64,000 bases of DNA from assembly GCA_947589475.1 (NCBI GenBank), contig CANQBO010000004.1, positions 1-64,000 of the forward strand, read 5' to 3'. The DNA comes from an uncultured Clostridia bacterium (lineage in GTDB: Bacteria > Bacillota > Clostridia > Christensenellales > CAG-917). The first letter of the stretch is position 1. Each line of letters starts with the position of its first letter. The position numbers and the translations under genes were made by a program. Below, piece after piece: positions 37,324 through 45,864 of this stretch. Under the pieces are notes generated by a model. That model ran no database searches. It was not told the DNA's origin and saw only the letters and a list, made by a program, of their open reading frames with translations.

Positions 37324-38193
37324 TCAGATGTCGAACTCGTCGAACACTTTGTCGTCGTCGTTATTATCCGAGCCGTCCGGTCGTTCGTTGCCAAAGACGT
37401 CCGCCGCGTCCGTGCGAACGGTGTAGGGTGCGTCGGTATGCACGTCATAGTAGCTCCCGCGAGTGGCGGGGTCGAGGAAGAGGTGCGCCTTTTTCTTGAG
37501 CAACTCGCCGAGCACGATGATCGCGACGAGATAGGCGACGTAAACCGCCATACCCGTGACGCAACCCGCCGTGAGCATGGTGAGGTTTGCAGTGATGTCG
37601 ACGTTGAACATCTCCGAAAGAAGCTCGGGCGTGTCCATAAGTATGAGCACGGCGCCGTTGCCGAGTATCGCCTTTATGCCGCCTCCTATCATAAACCACA
37701 TAGCCCACGAGCGGAAGGCGTTGTATTCCTCGGCGGGATTGAAGCGATAGACGCGTTTGAACACGACGAAGAACATTACGAGCATAGCCGCGCCGTTAAA
37801 GAGCGTGGACAAAAAGCCCGTCGTGCAAAAGAGCACATTCTCGTTGAGCAACCCGAAAATGCCGATAAAGCCCATGAGCAGACGGGAGCCTGCAATGAAC
37901 AGCATGACAAAATACATAAAGTCCGAGCGCGATATGCAACGCACATAGCGCATGAAACCGAAGTGATAGACTATAAATGCGAACAGCATGCAAAGAAGAG
38001 TCGGGACGATGACGTCCCCAAACAGCATCTCGAGGACGGTTATGACGATGTTGAGGCGCGTCATATCCGCCGCCGAAGCCGCGAGAAGCGCGCACGTAGA
38101 GTATATGTCATAAAAATTGCACACCAGCGTTGCGAAAAACAGTCCCAAAAGTATGGGAACATGATACTTTTTGTCAAGTTTGTTCGGTACCAT
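37324..38193 (-). CDS. Polytopic membrane protein of unknown function
   Basis: A 289-residue protein with about six membrane segments (for example VPILLGLFFATLVCNF, VIVPTLLCMLFAFIVYHFGF, GAAMLVMFFVVF, MAVYVAYLVAIIVLGELL). The C-terminal ~50 residues are cytoplasmic, acidic and aspartate-rich (NERPDGSDNNDDDKVFDEFD). I recognise no family. It sits 50 nt upstream of cdaA and 9 nt downstream of holA. AAGGAGG fixes the start. A role linked to c-di-AMP signalling is possible from position only. Confidence 0.75.
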   Translation of the reverse strand: MVPNKLDKKYHVPILLGLFFATLVCNFYDIYSTCALLAASAADMTRLNIVITVLEMLFGDVIVPTLLCMLFAFIVYHFGFMRYVRCISRSDFMYFVMLFIAGSRLLMGFIGIFGLLNENVLFCTTGFLSTLFNGAAMLVMFFVVFKRVYRFNPAEEYNAFRSWAMWFMIGGGIKAILGNGAVLILMDTPELLSEMFNVDITANLTMLTAGCVTGMAVYVAYLVAIIVLGELLKKKAHLFLDPATRGSYYDVHTDAPYTVRTDAADVFGNERPDGSDNNDDDKVFDEFDI

Positions 38194-38202
38194 AGCGCCT
38201 CC

Positions 38203-39171
38203 TTATTGCGTTGCCAAAAGCGTGAGTATCGCCTCGCTCAGAGCGCTCGCTTCGCTACGCTCGCCGCTGACGAACTCGTATTGCAGAGAGTGCAGAAGAT
38301 CCACGATGGCTTTTAGTCGCACCTGAGAATAATTTTCCGCGCTCTTTCTCAAAAAATACACCTGTCCCTGCTTTTTGAAGCCGAATATCTTTGCGAGTTG
38401 CTCGTTGCTCATGTCCTTGTTGAGGGAAATGTGGAGCATGCGCCTGTAGCGCTCGTATATCGCCGCAAGCAACACGTGCTCGGGTATTCCGCTCTTCAAA
38501 ATGGCGTCCGTGACCGTGAGCGCTCTCCCCGCGTCGCGGTTTGCGACCGCCTCGGACAAGATGTACGTCTGATATTCTATGTCCGACGCGACCATCTGCG
38601 TTACGTCTGCTCGCGCGACTCCGTCGGGCGAATAAGCCTTGAGCTTTTTTGCCTCGCCGACTATGCGCGCAAGCGAGCCTTGCGTGCGGGTGATAAGCTC
38701 CTCAACAGCGGCGTTTTCTACGGGTACGGCGGGAGGAGATGAAAACTGCTCGCGCACGAAATCTCTAAGCTCCTCGTCCGAAAGAGCGGCGCAGGACACG
38801 GACTCGATATTTTTGCCCTTGAAAAGCTTTGCGCCTTCCCTCACATCCGCGACAAGAATCGCTTCTGAGGCGGGAGAGTCGAGATATGCCTTGAGTTTTG
38901 CCGTTTCGTCCTCGTTCAAATCGTCCTTTTCAAGCACGCACACCCTGCGTATGTCGAAAACGGGGAAGGTGTAAAGCGTCTCTATCGCCTCGCCGACATC
39001 GGACGTCTTTGAAAAGTTCATGTCTTTAAATCCCGAGTCGAGCGTTTCGCCGAAGAGACGTTTCGCCTCGTGCAAAAGATATTCGTCCTCGCCCGTAAGG
39101 AAATAGGCGGCGGCAAATGTGCCTCCGTTGACGGCGTCGTTGAGATGCGTCTTAAGCTCGGAATACTTCAA
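38203..39171 (-). CDS. holA: DNA polymerase III delta subunit
   Basis: The clamp-loader subunit that opens the sliding clamp. It shows the delta N-terminal AAA-like domain (AAYFLTGEDEYLLHEAKRLF, near 25; TLYTFPVFDIRRVCVLE, near 70) and the DNA_pol3_delta domain with RTQGSLARIVGEAKKLKAY, then IYERYRRMLHISLN near 245 and KIFGFKKQGQVYFLRKSAEN. The frame extends to GTG 39180, but GAGGTGA lies 6 nt before the in-frame TTG at 39171, so I place the start there (about 322 residues). It is the first gene of the holA - membrane protein - cdaA operon. Confidence 0.92.
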   Translation of the reverse strand: MKYSELKTHLNDAVNGGTFAAAYFLTGEDEYLLHEAKRLFGETLDSGFKDMNFSKTSDVGEAIETLYTFPVFDIRRVCVLEKDDLNEDETAKLKAYLDSPASEAILVADVREGAKLFKGKNIESVSCAALSDEELRDFVREQFSSPPAVPVENAAVEELITRTQGSLARIVGEAKKLKAYSPDGVARADVTQMVASDIEYQTYILSEAVANRDAGRALTVTDAILKSGIPEHVLLAAIYERYRRMLHISLNKDMSNEQLAKIFGFKKQGQVYFLRKSAENYSQVRLKAIVDLLHSLQYEFVSGERSEASALSEAILTLLATQ

Positions 39172-39263
39172 CGCTTTCACCTCGATTTATTTATTATTAT
39201 AATATCATCATTTTGAATGTATGTAAAGGAAAAATAACTTAGGACATCTCAAAATTCGGGGCA

Positions 39264-39292
39264 TTTACTTTTGCGAGAGGGTGTGATATAAT
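39264..39292 (+). promoter_or_regulatory. Predicted sigma-A promoter with extended -10
   Basis: TTTACT (39264-39269), 17-bp spacer, TGATATAAT extended -10 (TATAAT 39287-39292). About 100 nt upstream of the flavoprotein gene. Confidence 0.7.
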
Positions 39293-39394
39293 GTTTTTAT
39301 CATAGGCAGTGCGTCGCCGCAAGCAAGCGCCAGATCGCAAAATAAGCGCTTTATACGGCAAAAAACGTGTCTAAAATGCCGATAGGAGGAAATT

Positions 39395-40726
39395 ATGTGT
39401 GCAAAGATAGCCGTTGTGGGTTTGGGACAAGGGGGCGCGTGCGCCGCGTATCACCTTGCGAGAGCGGGGCACGACGTCACGGTTTTCGAGAGGAGCGCAA
39501 GAGGCGAGACGGGCTATGAATGGCAGGACGACATACGTTCGGACATATTTTCGCTCTGTGATATGCCCATGCCGAGCGAGGACGTATACGAGCAAAAGCG
39601 CAAGTGGCTTTTCGTTTCGCCCAACCGACAACACTCTCTTCCCGTGCCGCCGCTTCCGCCCATGGAGGAAATATCCGTGCACAGGCGGGGTCTTTGCGAG
39701 TACTTCGCGAGGCAGATAGAGGGCGCGGGCGGAAAGCTGAGATTTGCCACTCCCGTGAGCGCGCTTCTCATCGAAAATGATAAGGTGGCAGGCATTAAGA
39801 CGGCTGAGGGCGAGGAGCGCTTCGACCTCGTCATAGACGCAAGCGGCATGAGATCGCCATTTCGCGGACAGCTCCCGAAGAAGTTTTGCGTGCAGGCTAT
39901 GCCCGAGGATGAGGGCGTACTTTACGGCTACCGCGCGTTTTTCCATAGGGTCGCGGGCGCGGATACGCGCGAGAAGGACATTGAGAGCACTATGGTCCTT
40001 AAGCATATGGGGAAGGCGGGCATAAGCTGGTGTAACCTCGTCGGCGAGGACAGAGTGGACGTGCTCATAGGCAGGCTTGGCGGCTTGAGCGACGAGGATA
40101 TTGCCGAGGCAATGGAGGATCTGAGGGCACATAACGCCATACTGTCAAGAGATATGTATTTCGGACAGCGCGTGCAGATTTGTTTAAGAGGCACTATACC
40201 CGTCGGCGTCGCGGACGGCTACGTCGCGGTGGGGGACAGCGCGTTTGAGACAATGCCACTCATGGGCAGCGGGATAGAGTCGTCCATGAAGGCGGGCAAG
40301 ATGCTGGCGGACTGCATAGCCGAAGGAAACGACTTTTCTGCCGTCGGACTTTGGGGCTATTGGACAAAGTGGATGAAGGAGTTCGGCGCGGGTTTCGCGT
40401 TTATAGACGTGCTTAAGAGATGGGCGCTCAACATAGATCCGAAACAGATAGATTGGGTGTTCGGCGGCGGGCTTATTGAGAAGAGCGACCTCGCGCTTGT
40501 AAGCACGGACACGAACGGAGCAAAACCCAAGATACCCGCGAAGTCAATATTCAAAAAGATAGGGCTGTTGCTCGGGCGGCCGTCGCTGACCTTCCCCGCG
40601 ATAGGGTGCGTAGTCAGGGCGCTTAAGGCGAAGAGCGTAGCCGCGCATATCCCAAAAAAGTATGACGAAAATAAGATCGCAAAATGGGCGAAAAAATATA
40701 CAAAACGCCTCTGCGCATGCGAGTAA
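39395..40726 (+). CDS. Geranylgeranyl-reductase-like FAD-dependent oxidoreductase
   Basis: A 443-residue flavoprotein. The N-terminal dinucleotide-binding motif is VVGLGQGGACAAYHLARAGH with VFERS after it. LVIDASGMRSPFR (about 146) and YVAVGDSAFETMPLMGSGIE (about 278) are the FAD-contacting motifs of the geranylgeranyl reductase / aromatic hydroxylase superfamily. Such enzymes saturate or oxidise isoprenoid or aromatic substrates; the substrate is unknown here. AGGAGG lies just upstream of the start. The radical SAM gene begins 40 nt after its stop, suggesting an operon of flavoprotein, radical SAM enzyme and pyrR. Confidence 0.85.
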   Translation: MCAKIAVVGLGQGGACAAYHLARAGHDVTVFERSARGETGYEWQDDIRSDIFSLCDMPMPSEDVYEQKRKWLFVSPNRQHSLPVPPLPPMEEISVHRRGLCEYFARQIEGAGGKLRFATPVSALLIENDKVAGIKTAEGEERFDLVIDASGMRSPFRGQLPKKFCVQAMPEDEGVLYGYRAFFHRVAGADTREKDIESTMVLKHMGKAGISWCNLVGEDRVDVLIGRLGGLSDEDIAEAMEDLRAHNAILSRDMYFGQRVQICLRGTIPVGVADGYVAVGDSAFETMPLMGSGIESSMKAGKMLADCIAEGNDFSAVGLWGYWTKWMKEFGAGFAFIDVLKRWALNIDPKQIDWVFGGGLIEKSDLALVSTDTNGAKPKIPAKSIFKKIGLLLGRPSLTFPAIGCVVRALKAKSVAAHIPKKYDENKIAKWAKKYTKRLCACE

Positions 40727-40766
40727 AAGAGCTAATTGGGGTCGATATTTTGAGGTCGTGACATCT

Positions 40767-41597
40767 ATGGAGATTACGTACAGAATTGCGAGGATGGGTC
40801 TGCACTACTTTGAGGAGCCGTGCATTTCGGGAGAGCGGGGCAGTGGCACCGTATTCTTTTCGGGTTGCAATTTGAGGTGCGCGTTCTGTCAAAATTTCGA
40901 GATCTCGCATGGCGGCAAGGGTATGGAAGTCGCCGAGGAAAAACTTATATTCGGCATGAAAAAGCTTGCGGCGGCGGGCGCGCACAACATAAACCTTGTC
41001 ACGCCGTCAAATTTCACAAATCAGCTGATTCATACGCTTAAAGTTGCAAAATCGACGCTTAAAGTGCCTGTTGTGTGGAATAGCAGCGGATATGAGACTG
41101 TCGAAAATCTGAAAAAACTCGAGGGACTTGTCGATATATTTCTGCCCGACTTCAAGTATAGCGACGACTCGCTCGCGTGGGAGTATTCGCATGCAAAAAA
41201 CTATAGTAATGTCGCGCGCGCGGCGATCGCGGAAATGAGGCGGCAACAGCCTTACGACGTTTTTGACGGGGACGGCATGATGAAGCGGGGCGTCATAGTC
41301 CGCCACCTCGTATTGCCGGGCGCGATCGAAAATACTCGGGGCGTGATACGCGACATAGCGGGTATAGACAAGTCCCTGTACGTCAGCGTGATGGGGCAGT
41401 ATTTTCCCACTCCCGCCGTCAAGGATCACCCTACGCTCGGGCGCAGGCTGTCGCAAGAGGAGTACGACGCGGCGACGGACGCTTTTTTTGCCGCGGGGCT
41501 TGCAAACGGCTTTTCACAGGAGCTTGACAGCGCGATAGAGGACTATGTGCCTTCTTTCGACCTCGTCGCTTTGCGCGAATTTTTGGAATTAAGATAA
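40767..41597 (+). CDS. Radical SAM protein, PflA/PflX-like
   Basis: A 276-residue radical SAM enzyme. The iron-sulfur triad is in FFSGCNLRCAFCQNFEISHG (about residue 31), after RIARMGLHYFEEPCISGERG. Downstream sequence (LVTPSNFTNQLIHTLK, LVDIFLPDFKYSDDSLAWEY, VSVMGQYFPT) matches the COG1313/PflX group of uncharacterised pyruvate-formate-lyase-activase relatives. Members often carry an N-terminal cysteine cluster (CxxCPRxCG type); this protein starts directly before the radical SAM core and lacks it. The frame is open from 40662 but that overlaps the flavoprotein. The chosen ATG has GAGG 11 nt upstream, rather far. Substrate unknown. Confidence 0.82.
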   Translation: MEITYRIARMGLHYFEEPCISGERGSGTVFFSGCNLRCAFCQNFEISHGGKGMEVAEEKLIFGMKKLAAAGAHNINLVTPSNFTNQLIHTLKVAKSTLKVPVVWNSSGYETVENLKKLEGLVDIFLPDFKYSDDSLAWEYSHAKNYSNVARAAIAEMRRQQPYDVFDGDGMMKRGVIVRHLVLPGAIENTRGVIRDIAGIDKSLYVSVMGQYFPTPAVKDHPTLGRRLSQEEYDAATDAFFAAGLANGFSQELDSAIEDYVPSFDLVALREFLELR

Positions 41598-41609
41598 TAG
41601 GAGGTCGCT

Positions 41610-42143
41610 ATGACAGACGGTATTGTTTTAATGGACGGCGTTATGCTTGAGAGAACGCTTAAAAGGATCGCTCATGAGATAGTCGAAAAAAACGGAGGGA
41701 CGGAGGATCTTGTGCTTGTCGGGATAAAGACGCGCGGAGTACCTATGGCTAGTCGCATCGCAAACAGCATCGAAACGATCGAAGGCGCGAGACCGCCTCT
41801 CGGGTCGCTCGACATCACCCTCTATCGCGACGATCTCTCTCAAATAGGAGAAGTGCCGACTGTAAAAGGCAGTGAAATTCCTTGTGATATAAGAGATAAA
41901 AACGTTGTTCTGCTCGATGATGTCCTCTTCACCGGAAGGACGGTTAGAGCGGCAATAGAAGCTCTGTTGCATTTCGGACGTCCGCGCACGGTACAGCTTG
42001 CCGTGCTTATCGACAGAGGGCACAGGGAGCTGCCGATAAGAGCGGACTATGTCGGTAAAAACGTACCTACTTCTTTGCATGAAAGCATTGCCGTGCACTT
42101 TTATGAAACGGACGGCGAAAATTGCGTAGCGCTTATTAAATGA
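41610..42143 (+). CDS. pyrR: PyrR: pyrimidine operon regulator / uracil phosphoribosyltransferase
   Basis: PyrR binds pyr mRNA leaders in a UMP-dependent manner to promote attenuation, and has UPRTase activity. It is 177 residues, normal. Motifs: [33 protein letters not shown], and the PRPP loop [20 protein letters not shown] (about 98). [19 protein letters not shown] follows. AGGAGG fixes the start, 12 nt after the radical SAM gene. A plausible target is the uraA-upp leader 0.6 kb downstream, but I could not find the classical PyrR-binding loop there. Confidence 0.95.
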   Translation: MTDGIVLMDGVMLERTLKRIAHEIVEKNGGTEDLVLVGIKTRGVPMASRIANSIETIEGARPPLGSLDITLYRDDLSQIGEVPTVKGSEIPCDIRDKNVVLLDDVLFTGRTVRAAIEALLHFGRPRTVQLAVLIDRGHRELPIRADYVGKNVPTSLHESIAVHFYETDGENCVALIK

Positions 42144-42220
42144 CTTTTAGTATATTTAAAGTAATATTCAATAATAGCGCACAAGAATAGCGCACAAGCG
42201 GAAATTGGATAGGAGAGTTA

Positions 42221-42640
42221 TTAAAGTTCTTCCTCCGTTATAACTTCAAATCCTTCTGCGAGCAGGAGACGGGCGGTCATTCCGTTGCCTTCTGTTTTGG
42301 TGCCGCTGAAAGTGCCGTCGTAAATCTTTCCTTTGCCGCACGAGGGGCTGTTCGCTTTTAACACACATAGCGCCACCCGATTATTTTTTGCGATTTCAAG
42401 CGCTAAGCGGGCGCCGCGCAAGTATTGTTCGGTGACGTCGTCGCCGTTTGAAGCGAGTACTTTGTCTCCGACGATCTCCCCGGGGAGCCGCGGAGTAGGC
42501 AAGCCGCCGAGCACCTCGGGACATACGGGGATAAGCTCCGCCTCGCTTGAAAGAGCGAGCGCTTTTTCGTTTTTGCAATTGTCTCCTTTGTAGCGGCAGT
42601 TGTATCCTAAAAGGCAAGCGCTTACGAGTATTTTTTTCAT
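42221..42640 (-). CDS. DUF523 family protein
   Basis: A 139-residue protein with the DUF523 pattern: MKKILVSACLLGYNCRYKGD (cysteines at 9 and 15), PVCPEVLGGLPTPR (about 38), and LKANSPSCGKGKIYDG (about 95). The conserved cysteines suggest an iron-sulfur or zinc site. The function of the family is unknown. It converges with pyrR and diverges from uraA, whose promoter lies within 120 bp. Confidence 0.9.
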   Translation of the reverse strand: MKKILVSACLLGYNCRYKGDNCKNEKALALSSEAELIPVCPEVLGGLPTPRLPGEIVGDKVLASNGDDVTEQYLRGARLALEIAKNNRVALCVLKANSPSCGKGKIYDGTFSGTKTEGNGMTARLLLAEGFEVITEEEL

Positions 42641-42752
42641 TTTTTCACTCCAAAGACAGATAAATCAATTATACACGAAAGCCACATTTTTTGCAATATT
42701 CAACTTGATATGCCACGATGCGTGTTTTATGCGACATTTTGTCGGTTTTTGT

Positions 42753-42781
42753 TTGACTTTGCCGACCGAATATGGTATCTT
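42753..42781 (+). promoter_or_regulatory. Predicted sigma-A promoter of uraA
   Basis: TTGACT (42753-42758), 17-bp spacer, TATCTT (42776-42781). Transcription should start near 42788, leaving a ~135-nt leader. Confidence 0.75.
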
Positions 42782-42785
42782 TCTA

Positions 42786-42879
42786 GAAGAAAATCTTTAA
42801 GAGCGATACGGGATATCGACAAGATTGTGCAAATTCTTCGTAAACGTTACCTTGTCATATCCTATGGCAAGGTTTTTTT
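42786..42879 (+). promoter_or_regulatory. Attenuator-like leader of the uraA-upp operon
   Basis: Nested stems GAAGAA 42786-42791 with TTCTTC 42834-42839, AATCTT 42792-42797 with AAGATT 42821-42826, and CGATA 42804-42808 with TATCG 42814-42818 form a compact domain. An intrinsic terminator follows at 42849-42879, ending 42 nt before the uraA start. This suggests regulation by transcription attenuation. The ligand or protein is unknown. PyrR is encoded nearby, but its usual binding loop consensus is not evident. Confidence 0.55.
42849..42879 (+). terminator. Terminator upstream of uraA
   Basis: ACCTTGTCATA, loop TCC, TATGGCAAGGT (11 bp, one G.U), then an uninterrupted T-run. It lies between the promoter and the start codon. 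Confidence 0.9.
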
Positions 42880-42921
42880 AAAGGTTTTCACTACTCGGAA
42901 ATCAATTTAAGGAGATATTTT

Positions 42922-44499
42922 ATGAAACTTGTTTATGATGTCGGCGACAGACCGCCGATCAAGCAAAATCTGGTCTTTGCTTTGCAGCAGATCATAGCTA
43001 TTATGGCAGCGACTTTGCTCGTCCCGATACTTGTCAGCAATTTCGGGCTGGACTGCGATCCTGCCGCGGCGCTTTTCGGCGCAGGTGCGGGTACGATAGT
43101 ATATCTGCTTTTTACAAGGTTCAAAAGCCCCGTATTTCTCGGTAGCTCATTTACGTTTGTAGGCGCTTTGCAGGCGGTCGCGGCACAAAATTACGGATAT
43201 TGGGGACTCATCATCGGCGTTCTTTTCGCGGCGCTCGTATATGTTATCATAGGCGTTATCATTAAATATGTCGGATCGAAGTGGATAAATAAATTGCTTC
43301 CTCCCATCATAATCGGACCTATTCTCGCGATCATCGGTCTTTCTCTCTCGGGCACAGCGGGAAGCTGGTCGACGGGGAACGGCGGCGAAGCTTACAATCT
43401 CGTAGCGGTCATTGTGGCGCTGTTCACATTCTTTATGATCGTCTTTGCCTCCGTAAAAGGAAAGAAAAACATGAAACTCATCCCCTTCATCGTCGGCATA
43501 GGCGCGGGTTTGGCTCTTGCGCTTGTGCTCACCGGATTCGGATATATCAACGATTCGGCGGCGGCGCTCAAATTCAGACTTGTGGACTTCACTCCCATCG
43601 TGAATTGCTTCAAGCCCATTCGCGTTCAAAGCTTCTTAGATTATCCTAAATTCACGTTCCTCAAGGCTATTATGGACGACACGCCTCGCGCTCTCAACGG
43701 CGCCGCGGTCGGCAATCTTGCGCTCCTCTTCATGCCTATTGCGATCGTGGAGCTTGCTCAGCACATTTCGGATCACAAAAACATTTCAAACATCATCGGC
43801 AAAGACGTGCTTGAAAATCCCGGTCTCCACAACACGCTGTTCGGTGACGGCGTAGGTTCTGCGGTCGGCGCATTCTTCGGAGGTTGCGCAAACACGACGT
43901 ATGGCGAGTCCATAGGTTGCGTAGCGCTCACGGGCAACGCTTCTACATCGACGATTTTGATCGCGTCAATAGGTTGCTTGATCATATCGTTCTTCTCACC
44001 TTTTGTAGCGCTTATCAACATGGTCCCCAAATGCGTCATAGGCGGCGCGTGCATCGCTCTGTACGGTTTCATTTCCGTCAGCGGTCTCAACATGTTGCGC
44101 GGCGTCGATCTCAACGACCATAGAAATCTTTATCCCGTCGCGGCGATCCTCGTCATTGGCGTTGGCGGAATAACCCTCGATTTCGGTTATAACGCAATGG
44201 CAAACGGCGGTAAGGGCGGCGCGGCATTCCAACTTACATCTTTGGCGGTAGCGCTCATAGTAGGCGTGCTCATCAACCTCTTTACTCATAGCGGCAAATC
44301 CGGCAAAGCGGAAGAGGAGTCGGCAGACGGCGCGGAATGCGAGACCGACGCAAAGGATGGACAGACGGTGTTTGAGGAAGCGGCGGCGGACGATACGACC
44401 GAGCCGACTCAAGACGACGCTTGTGACAACGAGTCCGAGAGCAGCGATCCGCAAGAGGACGTTTCGGCAGATAAGCCCGCAACGGACAATAAGGAATAG
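42922..44499 (+). CDS. uraA: NCS2-family uracil permease
   Basis: A 525-residue nucleobase transporter with about 12-14 membrane segments. MKLVYDVGDRPPIKQNLVFA and LQQIIAIMAATLLVPILVSN are the typical UraA start. FLGSSFTFVGALQAVAAQNY (about 74), LLPPIIIGPILAIIGLSLSG (about 127), GGCANTTYGESIGCVALTGN (about 319; the NCS2 signature region with the substrate-binding glutamate) and VPKCVIGGACIALYGFI follow. The permease core ends near residue 455. The last ~70 residues are a hydrophilic, acidic tail (rich in D, E and A) not found in typical UraA. AAGGAG precedes the ATG. It is followed by two upp genes. Confidence 0.93.
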   Translation: MKLVYDVGDRPPIKQNLVFALQQIIAIMAATLLVPILVSNFGLDCDPAAALFGAGAGTIVYLLFTRFKSPVFLGSSFTFVGALQAVAAQNYGYWGLIIGVLFAALVYVIIGVIIKYVGSKWINKLLPPIIIGPILAIIGLSLSGTAGSWSTGNGGEAYNLVAVIVALFTFFMIVFASVKGKKNMKLIPFIVGIGAGLALALVLTGFGYINDSAAALKFRLVDFTPIVNCFKPIRVQSFLDYPKFTFLKAIMDDTPRALNGAAVGNLALLFMPIAIVELAQHISDHKNISNIIGKDVLENPGLHNTLFGDGVGSAVGAFFGGCANTTYGESIGCVALTGNASTSTILIASIGCLIISFFSPFVALINMVPKCVIGGACIALYGFISVSGLNMLRGVDLNDHRNLYPVAAILVIGVGGITLDFGYNAMANGGKGGAAFQLTSLAVALIVGVLINLFTHSGKSGKAEEESADGAECETDAKDGQTVFEEAAADDTTEPTQDDACDNESESSDPQEDVSADKPATDNKE

Positions 44500-44510
44500 A
44501 ACATTTATGA

Positions 44511-44552
44511 AGATGTGGTCCATAGATTTTTGGGCCACATCTATTTAATTTT
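44511..44552 (+). terminator. Terminator-like hairpin between uraA and upp
   Basis: AGATGTGGTCC with GGGCCACATCT (11 bp, one G.U) followed by ATTTAATTTT. The interrupted T-run suggests partial termination, which would lower upp expression relative to uraA. Confidence 0.55.
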
Positions 44553-44556
44553 GGAT

Positions 44557-45198
44557 ATGGAAGATTTTTTGAAAAATGTAACGATATTGCATCATCCGCT
44601 CATAGCGCACAAGATCACGCATCTTTGCGATATAAACACGCCCACAAAAGAATTCAGAGAGATCGTAAGCGAATTGAGCATGCTTATGGGATATGAAGCG
44701 TACAGGGATCTCAATACTAAACTTATTGAGATACAAGCGCCGCTTTCCAAATTCATGTCACCGGTTATAGACGAAAAGATAGCCATCGTCCCCATACTTC
44801 GCGCGGGTTTAGGTATGGTCGACGGATTGACCGCTCTTTTCCCGAACGCGCAGATAGGGCATATCGGACTGTATCGCGATGAAGAGACTCTCGAGCCGTG
44901 CGAGTACTATTGCAAACTTCCGCTCGATTGCGTCGACGGGCAATGTATAGTCGTTGACCCCGCGCTTGCTACGGGTGGTTCGGCGGCCGCGGCTGTGCAG
45001 ATGATCAAAAACCGTGGATTTAAAAACATCAAGCTTATGTGCCTTATTGCGGCGCCCGAGGGCATAAAAAAAGTGGTCTCTCAACATCCCGATATAAAAA
45101 TTTATGTCGCGCATTACGCTGACGCGCCCCTGAATGAAAAAGGCTATATTTTGACGGCATTCGGCGACGCCGGCGACCGTATTTTCGGAACTAAATAA
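44557..45198 (+). CDS. upp: Uracil phosphoribosyltransferase, paralogue 1
   Basis: Converts uracil and PRPP to UMP. The start is placed at ATG 44557 (MEDFLKNVTILHHPLIAHKI), about 213 residues, because the frame upstream runs through the hairpin. Motifs: IVPILRAGLGMVDGLTALFP, GLYRDEETLEPCEYYCKLP, the PRPP loop VVDPALATGGSAAAAVQ and the uracil-binding C-terminus LTAFGDAGDRIFGTK. It is about 50% identical by eye to the next gene, with PALATGG for PMLATGG. The ribosome binding site is poor. It is less GC-rich than paralogue 2, so one copy may have been acquired or diverged separately. Confidence 0.92.
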   Translation: MEDFLKNVTILHHPLIAHKITHLCDINTPTKEFREIVSELSMLMGYEAYRDLNTKLIEIQAPLSKFMSPVIDEKIAIVPILRAGLGMVDGLTALFPNAQIGHIGLYRDEETLEPCEYYCKLPLDCVDGQCIVVDPALATGGSAAAAVQMIKNRGFKNIKLMCLIAAPEGIKKVVSQHPDIKIYVAHYADAPLNEKGYILTAFGDAGDRIFGTK

Positions 45199-45209
45199 GA
45201 GGTGAAATT

Positions 45210-45848
45210 ATGCAAAAATATGAAAACGTAACGATTTTCGATCATCCGCTCATAAGACACAAGGTCGCCATCCTGCGCGACAAAAATACGGGCATGAAGG
45301 AGTTTCGCGAGCTTGTCGAGGAAATTACCACGCTCATGGTTTTCGAGGCGTTTAAGGACGTGCCCACAAAGACAGTTATGGTGGAAACTCCGCTTGAGAC
45401 GACAGAGCAGACTATGGTCGCGGACAATGCCGTCACCATAGTTCCCATTCTGCGCGCGGGCTTAGGCATGGTCAACGGCGTGCATACGCTGTTCCCGACG
45501 GCACGCGTAGGGCATATCGGCCTCTATCGCGACGAGGAAACGCTGGAGCCGCACGAATACTATTGCAAACTTCCCGACGGCATTGAAAACAGCGTCGTCA
45601 TCCTGCTCGATCCCATGCTCGCAACGGGCGGCAGCGCGGTAGGAGCGATAGACCTTCTAAAGAAGCGCGGATGCAAAAACATCCGCCTCATGAACATCAT
45701 AGGCGTGCCGCAGGGCGTCGAGACCGTGCATAAGGCGCACCCCGACGTCAAGATCTACGTGTCCACCCTCGACCGTCAACTCAACGACGTCGGCTACATC
45801 CTCCCGGGACTCGGCGACGCCGGCGATCGTCTCTTCGGCACGAAGTAA
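45210..45848 (+). CDS. upp: Uracil phosphoribosyltransferase, paralogue 2
   Basis: A 212-residue canonical UPRTase. Motifs: VTIFDHPLIRHKVAILRDKN, IVPILRAGLGMVNGVHTLFP, GHIGLYRDEETLEPHEYYCK, the PRPP loop LLDPMLATGGSAVGAI and the C-terminal GLGDAGDRLFGTK. It lies 11 nt after paralogue 1, with GAGGTGAAA upstream. Both copies keep the catalytic motifs, so both are probably active. With uraA this makes a uracil uptake and salvage operon. Confidence 0.96.
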   Translation: MQKYENVTIFDHPLIRHKVAILRDKNTGMKEFRELVEEITTLMVFEAFKDVPTKTVMVETPLETTEQTMVADNAVTIVPILRAGLGMVNGVHTLFPTARVGHIGLYRDEETLEPHEYYCKLPDGIENSVVILLDPMLATGGSAVGAIDLLKKRGCKNIRLMNIIGVPQGVETVHKAHPDVKIYVSTLDRQLNDVGYILPGLGDAGDRLFGTK

Positions 45849-45864
45849 TATCGGTTATTATACG

